Shown one piece after another: positions 1 to 7,610 of a DNA stretch of 15,758 nucleotides; the stretch's first letter is position 1, and the number at the start of each line of letters is the position of its first letter. Below the pieces are notes generated by a model. The model worked only from the letters and a program-made list of their open reading frames with translations, was not told the origin of the DNA and made no database searches. The DNA is from Monoplex corrugatus (taxonomy: Eukaryota; Mollusca; Gastropoda; Littorinimorpha; Ranellidae). The stretch spans positions 1-15,758 of the forward strand of contig JAPXFY010005155.1 in the NCBI GenBank assembly GCA_030674185.1, read 5' to 3'. The translations under genes and the position numbers were made by a program.

Positions 1-142
1 GCACAAATTTTAAACGAGTTTAATATGGGGCGGATACGGGTGGGGGGCGTCACCCACTGCTCATAACAGAGGAGAAAAAGTGAAAAAGCAAAAACAATTT
101 GTTTGTTAATTTTACGACTTGGAAAAATAAAAATCATCTTTT
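1..142. other. Unassigned AT-rich leader
   Basis: This is mixed-composition DNA before the first purine block, with a short G-rich patch near 27-50 and an A/T-rich patch from 60 on. I see no ORF, RNA structure or recognisable repeat in it. It may continue an element lying outside the window. Confidence 0.5.
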
Positions 143-392
143 CAGAGACACAGAGAGAGAGAGAGAGAGAGGGAGGGAAAGGGAGAGAGAAGGGAGGGAA
201 AGGAGGACAGAGAAGACCAGAGAGAGACACAGAAGAGACAACTGACAACAGATGAGACAAGACGAAAATCCCAGAGAGAGAGAAAGAGAGGGGGAAAAGA
301 GAGAGGAGAGTGACAGACAGACAGCCGACAAAGACAATAGAAAAACAGAAGAGAGAAGACAACAGACTGACGAGGAAAGGAGAACACAACAA
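143..392. repeat. GA/GACA-rich polypurine microsatellite block
   Basis: The plus strand is almost entirely A and G with periodic C, made of GAGA, GGGA and GACAGACA units. The Ser/Leu-rich open frames on the minus strand are the expected result of a CT repeat with no stop codons and are not genes. The block ends at an AT-rich separator near 393-430. Confidence 0.9.
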
Positions 393-430
393 AAAAAACA
401 TATTATTATTATATAAAATATTTATATATA
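393..430. repeat. AT-rich separator with TATTATTATATA run
   Basis: A short stretch of A-run, ATT and TATA repeats divides two polypurine blocks. It is low-complexity DNA with no other visible content. Confidence 0.7.
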
Positions 431-1290
431 AGAGAAAGAGAGAGAGAGAGAGACAGGAGGAATAAGAGACGGAGACAAAGACAGAGACGAGAGACAAGAG
501 AGACAGAGAGGGAACAAAGAAGAGACAGAGAGAATAAGGAGCAGAGCGGAGACAAGAAGAGACAGAGAGACATAGAGGACGAGACGGAGACAAAGACGGC
601 CCCAGAAGACATAGGAGACGAGACGAACAAAGACAAGAAAAGGAGAAAAAGAGAGACAGAGACGGAGACAGAAAGAGAGACTAGAGAGCAAAACAGAGAC
701 AAAAGACAGAGAGACTAAGAGAAAAGACGAGAAAAAGACAGAGACAAGAGACATAAGGAAAAGGAGGGAACAAGACAGAGAAAGGACAAGAGAGACAGGA
801 CGGAGACAGAGCAGAGACGAGAGACATAGAGAACGAGCGGAGACAAAGACGAGCAGGGCAAGAAACAGAACGGGACAAAGACAGAGACGAGACAAAAAGG
901 ACTAGAGAGACAAAACGGGACAAAGCAGGACGGGAAAACCCAAAGAGAGAAGGGGGAACAAAGCAGAGCCCAGAGAGACATGGGAAAACAGGACGGAACA
1001 AAAACAAGCAGAGACAAGAGACATAGAGAACGAGACGGAGACAAAACAGGACAAGACAGGAGACATAAGAACAGAGCGGAGAAAAAGACGAGACAGAAGC
1101 CTAAAAAGGCAGAAGGGAGAAAAAAGACAAGAAGAGGAAAAGAGAGACAAGACGGAGAAAAGACAGAGACAGAGACAGAACGGAAACAGAACGAGACAAA
1201 GACAGAGACAGAGAGACATAGAGAGACAAGACGGAGACAAAAAAAAAGAGGGGAAAAAAGACAGAGACGAGACAAGAAAAGAACCAGGAT
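431..1290. repeat. Long GAGACA/GAGAC polypurine repeat block
   Basis: This is about 860 bp of degenerate units such as GAGACAGAGA, GACGAGA and ACATAGAGAACGAG. Approximate higher-order units are visible, for example repeated occurrences of GAGACATAGAGAACGAG. The composition is strongly purine-biased on the plus strand. Open frames up to several hundred codons on the minus strand are low-complexity Ser/Leu/Phe/Cys strings. An expanded, decayed microsatellite is the simplest reading. Confidence 0.9.
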
Positions 1291-1368
1291 GCAAACTGAT
1301 ATAAAAACCAAAAAAAAATGCACCCAAAGCACTTTCCCATTTTCGCCGCCAATGGTCGTTGTTTCACG
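1291..1368. other. Spacer between opposed purine and pyrimidine blocks
   Basis: A unique-looking stretch of about 80 bp separates the GA block on the left from the CT block on the right. It would form the loop if the two opposed blocks paired as a fold-back. No gene or RNA motif is visible. Confidence 0.6.
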
Positions 1369-1726
1369 TTCTCTCTGTCTCTTCTCTCCCCCTTCCCCCT
1401 CTCTCTTCTCTCTCCTCTTTTCTCTTCTCTCTCTTTTTCCTTCCTCTCTCTGTTCTCTCTCTTTCTCTCTCCTTCTCTGCCCTCTCTCTTTGCTCTTCTG
1501 TCTCTGTCTCCTCTCTCTCTGTCTCTTCTCTTTCTGTCTCTCCTCTCTTCTCTCTCTGTGCCCTCTGTTTTCCCTTGTCCTTCTCTCTCTGTCTCGCTCT
1601 CCCTCGTGTCCTCTCTCTTGTCTCTTCTCTCTGTCTCCCCTCTTTTGTTTGTTGTCTCTCTTCTGTCTTCTCTCTGTCTCTCTCTCTCTCCTTCTTTTTC
1701 CCTCTCTCTCTCTCTTCTCTCTCTCA
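1369..1726. repeat. CT/CTCTGTCTC polypyrimidine block
   Basis: This is a C/T tract containing TCTGTCTC units, which are the reverse complement of the GAGACAGA units at 431-1290. The junction at 1724-1745 passes into CA-rich DNA. Plus-strand frames through it are Ser/Leu-rich artefacts of the repeat. Confidence 0.9.
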
Positions 1727-2144
1727 CACCCACAACACAACCCCCGCCCAAAGCCAAGTAAATGAAAATCGAGGGAGGGTGGAGGTGGAGTAGAGATGGG
1801 GAACAAACTGTACTTTTCTTCTCTTGTTTTCCAAATATAAGACTTCCTGCTGTGTTGCGGAAAAAGAAGGCTCTATCTATGGTGATTGTTCGTCGGTTTA
1901 TTTCAGCAGTTCTTTTTTCTTATCAAGTTTTCTCAGGGGAAAAGGCGTTTTCTTCTACGTCTAAAAACTACAACAAATAAAACTGGGAAGGGGGCCTTAA
2001 AAGGAACCACCCACGTTTCAAGTGACAAGTATCGATTACTTTCTCTGGTAACAGATTTTAATCATGTTTTTCCCAAACTTCCCCGTTGACTGTGAAGAAT
2101 GTTTTCTCCCCCTGAGACACCCAAGTGATACAAGCGAATAGTTA
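1727..2144. other. Unassigned spacer
   Basis: A short G-rich patch (about 1768-1800) is followed by moderately AT-rich DNA. An open frame of 72 codons begins at 1762, but it has no recognisable domain and starts inside the G-rich patch, so I do not call it. Nothing else is supported here. Confidence 0.5.
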
Positions 2145-2247
2145 CCACACCCCACACACACACACACAACCCAAACACAGCACCAACACCCCCACACACA
2201 CACACCACACCACACACCCCACACCCCGCGCCCGCCGCGCGCGCACT
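2145..2247. repeat. CA microsatellite running into GCGC alternating tract
   Basis: (CA)n with CCC interruptions covers 2145-2222 and passes into CCGCGCCCGCCGCGCGCGCA at about 2225-2245, then an A-run. The alternating purine-pyrimidine sequence is of the type that can adopt Z-DNA. A similar GCGC-next-to-CA/TG junction occurs in the opposite order at 6111-6160. Confidence 0.85.
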
Positions 2248-2443
2248 AAAAAAAAAAAAAAGGGGGAATTGTGGACCCACAGACTCTATTTTGTTTTCTT
2301 TTTTTTAAACTTTTTTGTTAACAATGAACAGACACAACTACAATTAGAAACAAAAAAATAAAATAATTCATACGCACAACAGGAACATTTTGGCCCTCTA
2401 ACAACATACACATATACAAAAAACCATGTAATATTTTCCCTAC
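2248..2443. other. AT-rich spacer with left copy of a direct repeat
   Basis: A-run, T-rich and A-rich DNA. From about 2355 to 2443 it carries the left copy of a direct repeat whose clearest block is CACAACAGGAACATTTTGG. The right copy is at 2705-2800. Confidence 0.55.
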
Positions 2444-2690
2444 ATGGGGTTTAAAGAAAACACCATCATCATCATCACACATACATCATCTCATACATCA
2501 TCCCTGCCGTTGGCGTTGGCGATAAAAGGCCCCTTAAATGTATCATCCTTTGTGCCGAAGCCATTCCCATCCTCGCCCTCAGCCACCCTGCAAGCCCTTT
2601 TTCAATATTTTCCCTGGGTCTACCCGGGCCCCCTTTCCCCCCCCAGTTTTCCTTTGTGACCAAAGGAACTCTAATTCCCCTTTCCTAAAA
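2444..2690 (-). pseudogene. 3-prime tail of RTE-like retrotransposon ORF, minus strand
   Basis: Read on the minus strand, this segment matches the two tail copies at 7383-7608 and 7611-7800 in the same order: GGTCACAA, a GGAGGGAAA-like block, a G-rich part, CAGGGTGG, a TTTATCGCCAA block and a final (GAT)n. The minus-strand translation reads MVTKENWGGK, then GRPRENIEKGLAGWL, then MASAQRM. That order resembles the basic GRPR..W..GL..W tail at the C-terminus of many non-LTR retrotransposon reverse-transcriptase ORFs. In the adjacent frame the protein ends with ANGRDDV and a stop, and the ATC run at 2463-2480 is then the element's (GAT)n tail. It is strongly 5-prime truncated and frameshifted. 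Shared DNA between the copies is what I see; the RTE-like assignment is inference. Confidence 0.6.
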
Positions 2691-2935
2691 ATTTGAAAAT
2701 AACTTAAAAAATATCTTTCATCCACACAACAGGAACATTTTGGGACTTTAAACCCAACAACAAACCCTATAGCAAATTCATCCCCTGGAGGTTTAAAAGT
2801 AACAAAAATTTTAAAGAACTTGTCGAAAGATGAATTTGTTCTGTATGAAAAAGAGTCTTATAGTTATTCCACTGAGTTTTAAAAGACGGAAAGTCACACC
2901 CAAAGTAAGTCTGTATAGAAAAAACAAAAAAAAGT
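2691..2935. other. AT-rich spacer with right copy of direct repeat
   Basis: The part from about 2705 to 2800 repeats the 2355-2443 segment in the same orientation. The remainder is A/T-rich. An open frame of 67 codons starting at 2830 has no recognisable domain and runs into repeat A, so it is not called. Confidence 0.5.
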
Positions 2936-3300
2936 TTTTGTTATTATTGTTTAAACCAGCCGATTGTGTAAAACCATATCAGGGTATAATTTTTTTAAAA
3001 ACGTGCACAATGCTTCAACGGGGGGAAAAATAAAATAAAATTAAGTACAATATCAATCCCTTCGCGCACTAACCAAAGGAAAAACCCCCCTCTTTGAAAA
3101 ATCCGCCAATTTATCGCATAGAGGATTTAAAAAAAAACCTAATACAGTTTAAACATAATAAGGACATTAAAAAAACCCCTAAAAAGGGGCAAATTTTCCT
3201 AAATTGCCCCCCGCATATCTCATTTCCCTAGAGCCAAAGTCACTTAATGCATGTCCCAAATTTAAACTCCAAAAGGAACGTACGTAAGGCTTTAAACGAG
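2936..3300. repeat. Dispersed repeat A, copy 1
   Basis: This aligns in the same orientation with 13297-13705. Shared blocks in order are TTTTTGTTATT, TTGTTTAA.ACCAG, ACCATATCAGGG.ATAA, a purine-rich stretch, AT(A)TCAA(T/C)CCCTTCG, AA(G)GACA, CCTAAATT, CATTTCCC..GAGCCAA, CACTTAAT and a terminal GTACGTAAG. Length is about 365 bp. I do not recognise the family. A SINE or a non-autonomous DNA element are both possible, and I could not identify tRNA promoter boxes or clean terminal inverted repeats. Confidence 0.7.
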
Positions 3301-3307
3301 CTCTTTA

Positions 3308-3382
3308 ATGTGAAAATGTTTGATGATGATAAATGATGATGATGAGATAAAAGATGAGAGATGATGATGATATTGATGATCC
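3308..3382. repeat. GAT microsatellite preceding core module 1
   Basis: GATGATGAT and related units extend to about 3382 and abut the first copy of the GAT-core-CA module. GAT tails also end the retrotransposon fragments at 2444-2690 and 7383-7608, so this tract may have been seeded by a similar 3-prime end. Confidence 0.75.
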
Positions 3383-3593
3383 CGTGCATTGGGGGGAAGG
3401 TCCTTGTCAAAATCATCTATTTAATGAGCCCAAACAACCATGTACTGAAAAACATTCGATCCAAACTGGCTTTTGTAGAGGGAAAAGATACCAGTGCATG
3501 GCTATACATCGCCAGCTACAAAGGACAATTGTACAAAAAACCGGACTCCCCAAAAGGGGACCACCCCTAAAGCTTCCCCTAAAAGGTACAAAT
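3383..3593. repeat. Core of GAT-core-CA module, copy 1
   Basis: The segment is homologous to 4235-4490. Shared blocks in order are TGCATTG, GGGGGGAA.GTCCTT.TCAAA, CTATTTAA, TGGCTTT, GGGAAAA, CTATACAT/CTACAT, GCCAGCT, AAAAAACC.G, and GGTACA directly before the CA tract. It holds a 69-codon open frame from 3361 with a plausible-looking middle part, KLAFVEGKDTSAWLYIASYK, but copy 2 is frameshifted relative to it. It could be a fragment of a mobile-element protein or non-coding repeat DNA; I cannot name a family. Confidence 0.65.
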
Positions 3594-3676
3594 CACACCC
3601 ACACACACACACTACACAACACACACAAACACACACACACACACACACGGACACACACACACGCACCCACACAAAC
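3594..3676. repeat. CA microsatellite ending module 1
   Basis: (CA)n with a few G, C and T interruptions follows the module core directly. The His/Thr-rich open frames across it are repeat artefacts. Confidence 0.9.
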
Positions 3677-3739
3677 CATTTGTGATGAAAATTAAATGAG
3701 GATGCCAAGATAAAACGCTGCTGTTATGTGCTGAGATGG

Positions 3740-4240
3740 GATAATGGGGGCGGTAAAACTACGATTGAGAAAAACAGAATAAAGTTGGTTGTTTTTGTTG
3801 TTATTGTTGTTTTATGTTTTAGTGTGGTGATGCATGACGACACGCGACACATGGACGAGTGATACGACAAGACGACTAAGTGATGATGTATACGACGACG
3901 ACGTGTGCGACAATGGGAAAAGATAGAGATGACGATGGTGGTAAAAAACGAAAAAGGAATCGAAGCAGAGAAATAAGAGATAAAATTGTTGTTTATGTTG
4001 ATGATGATGATGATATGACGACGATGATGATGCGACGAGACGACTAAATTTTATATGATGATGACGAGACAACGATAGGATAATGAAATGAATGATGATG
4101 ACAATGGGGGTAAAACAACGAAAGCGATGACGGAGATGATATGTTTTGTTTTGTTGTTGCTGTTGATGATGATGATGATGATGGGGTGCGATGGTTATGA
4201 TGATATGTGATGATGATGATGAGATGATGAATGGTCTCTG
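3740..4240. repeat. GAT-rich tract with three-copy higher-order repeat
   Basis: The tract contains about three copies of a degenerate unit of roughly 170-185 bp. Landmarks recur in order: AATGGG, GGTAAAA, a purine-rich part, TTGTTGTT, GATGATG and GACGACTAA. GGTAAAA occurs near 3754, 3939 and 4110, and GACGACTA at 3871 and 4039. GAT and GAC runs have expanded inside the unit. The minus-strand frame of 156 codons is His/Ser-rich simple sequence and is not called. Confidence 0.65.
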
Positions 4241-4489
4241 CATTGCAGGGGGGAAAGTCCTTTTCAAACCTCCATTTAACATTAACAGAGTATCACACCC
4301 CGTAAGAGCCCATCCATTTTAAGACCCCCATTGTGGCTTTCGCGTGGTTTGGGAAAAAACACGAATGGGACTGGCGTCTATCTACATTACGTGTGCCAGC
4401 TGCAGGACAAAAGTGTTGTCAAAAAACCAGGGGGTCCGCTTGGGAAGTTCCATTTGTATTGTTCCCCTTTTTGGGGTACACAGTACAAC
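4241..4489. repeat. Core of GAT-core-CA module, copy 2
   Basis: This is the second copy of the segment at 3383-3593, again placed between a GAT tract and a CA tract. It is about 40 bp longer than copy 1 and carries several indels, so the three plus-strand frames each keep only pieces of any shared peptide. Frame 4331 contains TGVYLHYVCQLQDKSVVKKP, which corresponds to the WLYIASYKGQLYKKP region of copy 1. Coding origin is possible but unproven. Confidence 0.65.
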
Positions 4490-4885
4490 ACCAACACACA
4501 CACACACACCACACACACACACACAACCAAAAAACCCACAAAAACACACACACACACACACACCCACACTCACAACACGCAAAAACAAAACATAACACAA
4601 ACACACACACACACACACACACACCTGAAACCCCACCACACGCAACCCCTCTCACAAAAACACACACACACAACAACGCACGCAGCACCACAACCCACAC
4701 ACACACGCCCCCACCACCCCACGAACAACCTTTTTCTCAACACCTTCTTTTTCCCCAAAACACACAAAACACATACCACATTCAACATTCAACGCGCACC
4801 CCAAAAAAAACACACAAACACACACAACACAACCCCCAACAACACCACTCACTCCACGCAAGCAACACGCAGCACGCGCAAACAT
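4490..4885. repeat. Long degenerate CA microsatellite
   Basis: (CA)n is broken by AAAA, CCCC and short T-containing patches over almost 400 bp. It begins directly at the end of module copy 2. His/Thr-rich plus-strand and Cys/Val-rich minus-strand frames reflect the repeat only. Confidence 0.9.
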
Positions 4886-4921
4886 TAGATCTATTGGCCA
4901 TATTTCGGACATTATACATTC
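4886..4921. repeat. Short conserved core between CA and CT tracts, copy 1
   Basis: The sequence CTATTGGCCATATTTCGG (4891-4908) followed by ATTATAC lies between a CA tract and a CT tract. Nearly the same core occurs at 9146-9180 in the same CA-core-CT setting. Confidence 0.7.
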
Positions 4922-5157
4922 ACCACTCTCTCTCCCCCTCCCCCCTCCCTCCCCCGTCTCCCCTCTCCTCTCCCACCCTTCTGTCCCCTCTCTCTCAAAC
5001 CCCACAACACACACACCCACACACACACACACCACCACACCAAACAACCCCACACACCACACACAATAAAGTCAATAATTCATTTTCACGCCCCCGTCTA
5101 ACCTAACACCCCCACCACCACCCACCTTTCCACCCCCTACCTCACCCTCACCCATTT
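4922..5157. repeat. CT tract, CA tract and C-rich tail
   Basis: CT-rich simple sequence spans about 4922-4997, a CA repeat about 4998-5066, and a CCCACCACCACC-type C-rich stretch about 5100-5157. No gene is supported. Confidence 0.8.
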
Positions 5158-5367
5158 TTTATGTTAAAAAAGTAAACGGTTGGAAGAACACGCGCAAAAA
5201 ACCCACCCTGACATACCACGGGCTAACGCTTCGCTTTTTCCGCTAACGATGAAAATTTAAAAATTTTTTCCTGACTTTTTCACCCCCCGGGTGAGTATTT
5301 AAAGTTGATTGGGGGAAAGGGAAAAATTATAAATTTAAAAATCCCCAAAAAAATTGGAAGATACAAA
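5158..5367. other. Unassigned spacer with AT palindrome
   Basis: This is mixed DNA with the self-complementary AAATTTAAAAATTTTT near 5256. I see no ORF of interest and no RNA gene. Confidence 0.45.
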
Positions 5368-6035
5368 GGGGGGGGGGGGGAGGGTGTAGGGGAGGGGGGG
5401 AAAGAGGGGGAGAGTGTGTGTTGAAAGAGAAGGAGAGAGAGAGAAGGAAAGAGAGAGAGGGAAAGAGAGACAGAGACGGGAAGAGAGAGAACGAGACAGG
5501 GCAGGAGGAAGAGAGAGACAGGAAGAAAAAGAGGAAACAAGAGAGAGAAGAGGAGAGACCAGACAGACAGACAGACAGACAGAGGACAGAAAAACAGACA
5601 GCCGAGAGACAACCCGAGACAACCCCAGAACAGAGACAGGAAAACAACAGAGAAGAGAGAAACAGAAAGGATGAAGAAAGGAAGAACAGGATACAGAGGG
5701 ACACAGAGAAGGAGAGAAACAGCAGACAGAAAAAGGGAAAAGAAAAGAAAGAGAGAAAAAGAAGAAAGAGAGAGTAAAAAAAAAAGAAAAGAGAGAGAGG
5801 GGAAGAGGGGGGAAAAAAGAAAGAAAAAAGACAAGGACGGGGGTAAAAAAAGAAAAAGAGCAAGAGACAGGGGGGAGAAAGAAAGAGAGAAAGGAACAGG
5901 GGAAAAGAGAAAAGAGACAGAGAACGGGGGAGAAAGAAAGAGAGACAGAAGACAGGGAGAGAAAGAAAGAGAGACAGAAGCAGGGAAGGAAAAGAAGAGA
6001 GAGAGAGAGAGAAAAGAGAGAGAAGGGGGGAGAGA
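5368..6035. repeat. G-run followed by long GA polypurine block
   Basis: A run of Gs at about 5368-5381 leads into about 650 bp of GA/GAGACAGA/GAAA repeats, including (GACA)n near 5562-5582. The Leu/Phe/Ser minus-strand frames and Glu/Arg/Lys plus-strand frames follow from the repeat composition and are not proteins. Confidence 0.9.
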
Positions 6036-6105
6036 AAATACAAAATTTGGGGGTGCTTTTGCAAAATCGGCCTGGTGCCCCAAGAAAGAAGTCCCTAACA
6101 CGGGG
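6036..6105. other. Short unassigned spacer
   Basis: About 70 bp of complex sequence lies between the GA block and the GCGC/TG block. Nothing identifiable is present. Confidence 0.4.
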
Positions 6106-6560
6106 TGTGCTCGCGCGCGGCGCGCGCGCGCGGCGGTGTGTTGGTGTGTGTGTGTGGGATGGTGTGTGTGTTCGTTCGTTCGTTATTTTTTCAACGTCTG
6201 TTCAAATATGTGATTTTAACGAAAAAAAAAGTGTGTGTGTGTGTTCGCATTTTGTTGTTTGCGTGCGTGCGGTTTCGTGTGTATGTGTTCGTGCTGCATG
6301 CGTGTTGTGTGCGTGCGTGTGTGTGTGCGTGTGTGTGTTTTTTTTTTGGAGTGTGTGTGTGTGTGTGTGTGTGCCTGCGCGCGCCCCGTGTTGTGTGGGT
6401 GTTGTATGTGTATTGTGTGTGTGCTTGTGTGCATGCGGGATTGTGTGTTACGTTGTGTGTTGTTAAAAATGCGTGATTTTGTGTATGCGTGCGTGTGTGC
6501 ACGTGCGTGTTTTGTGCTGGGCCCCCCCGGGGTGTGTGGGTGTGGGTGTGTTGGGGAGAG
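6106..6560. repeat. GCGC tract followed by long TG microsatellite
   Basis: CGCGCGCGGCGCGCGCGCG at about 6113-6132 runs into (TG)n with CG, (GTTC)n (6171-6184) and AT interruptions through 6560. The alternating purine-pyrimidine makes it a candidate Z-DNA region. The Cys/Val-rich open frames are repeat artefacts. Confidence 0.88.
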
Positions 6561-7122
6561 GCAAAGGGAAAGGGCCCCCAATCAAAACTGTGAATCTTCG
6601 TTCCAAAGACGTGACAGATAACAACAACACTTTTTTTCTGTATCAAGTACCACCGTCCCCCCAGGGACCCATATCACAGTATTAACGATAGGCCGGTGCA
6701 AAAGCTTTTGGGGGTTTTTCAAGGAGTCACTACACTCGGAAAATTCATATGTGCTGTGCTTTTACCCAACCCCCTGCAGGGGAACTGTCGGCCGAATCCT
6801 TTAAACCGCGCACATCCCGTATGTTGTTTGGGAAGATCTTTAATGGAAAGGGAGGGGGGAAGGACCTATGAAACCCCCGGACATCCACCGAATGAGGAAA
6901 CATTTAAACCCTTTGTTCCCCCACTCTACATGACGGGATCCTTGATTAGTATCAGCCATGGGGGAAAGCAAAAAGCTTATTAACCCTTTCACTCCCTCCA
7001 CTGTGACAAAGATTTGAAAAATGAATATGAACATGAAAAGTGTCCCGAGCTTTTTGTGCTTAAACTCAAATTTTTGGTGTATAAGCACGCAGAATGTCAA
7101 ATTGTACATTACAGATCCTGCA
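6561..7122. other. Unassigned complex sequence upstream of retrotransposon tail
   Basis: This is the longest stretch of complex, non-simple DNA in the window. One frame (continuing from 6473) is open from about 6567 to 6870 apart from two nearby stops at 6683-6691, and another is open at 6696-6983 (95 codons). I recognise no domain in either. TTAACCCTTTC at 6980-6990 followed by ACTCCCTCC matches the boundary motif of the palindromic array at 12685-13079. The 3-prime part may already be upstream sequence of the retrotransposon, but no reverse-transcriptase active-site motif is visible. Confidence 0.4.
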
Positions 7123-7608
7123 AAGTCAAACAAAATTGAGGGAAGTGAAATGTGGTTTCTGAAAGAATGTTGAGAGTTCCATGGACACCCAAAGAAAACA
7201 AACGAGACCGTGTTTTAAAAGGGGCAGAAAACCAAAAAAGATCATTGAAAAGAAAAATCAAAAAAAGCAAGAACATTTTGGACATTTTTTGAGGAAAACG
7301 GACCTTTTAAGGAGGTAGACACAAGAAGATCATTGATAAAGAAGATTAGGGAAAAGACAAGGGGTTTTCATAACCTTTTTTTGAAAGAAAGGGGAAAACA
7401 GAACACCTGGTCACAACAGAAACTGGAGGGAAAGAAACACCCGGTAGATCCAGGGAGAAAATACGGACGGACTACAGGGTGGGTGAAAAAAAGGGGTGGG
7501 GGGGTGTAAATTGCAGCGACAGGGGATAGTTTTTTGAAGGTTTATCGCCAAAGCCATACCCCAGGGCACTGAGATGAGAGATGTGATGATGATGAAGATG
7601 TTTGAAAA
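7123..7608 (+). pseudogene. C-terminal remnant of RTE-like LINE reverse-transcriptase ORF
   Basis: Frame-hopping translation recovers a motif order familiar from the C-terminal region of RTE-like non-LTR retrotransposon ORFs. KIEGSEMWFL lies at 7132-7161, RMLRVPWTP at 7164-7190 one frame over, TNETV at 7198-7212, and FGHFLRKTD at 7277-7303. A second RRSLIKKIRE-like block follows near 7325, then a KLEGK-type basic tail with the W/G positions to about 7500. A short GAT tract at 7575-7597 ends it, in line with the microsatellite-type 3-prime ends known for RTE elements. Several frameshifts and in-frame stops show it is dead, or that the sequence has indel errors. The endonuclease and catalytic palm are absent, so it is 5-prime truncated. 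Another LINE clade is possible. The repeated SL.KKI block suggests an internal duplication. Confidence 0.65.
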
Positions 7609-7610
7609 AA

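Noticed and set aside
134..1806. Long open frames on both strands (up to 363 codons) across GA/CT blocks
   Set aside because: They translate to Ser/Leu/Phe/Cys or Glu/Arg/Lys simple strings. Dinucleotide and GAGACA repeats rarely contain stops, so length is not evidence of coding here.
2830..3033. 67-codon frame with basic residues as a small gene
   Set aside because: It overlaps dispersed repeat A, is not conserved in the second copy, and has no recognisable motif.
4333..5106. 257-codon plus-strand frame rich in His, Thr and Pro
   Set aside because: Almost all of it is (CA)n and CT repeat. Only the first 50 codons are complex and they belong to the repeated module core, where the frame is not conserved between copies.
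5280..6213. 273-codon minus-strand and 180-codon plus-strand frames over the GA block
   Set aside because: Both follow from purine-repeat composition, with no domain, start context or conserved segment.
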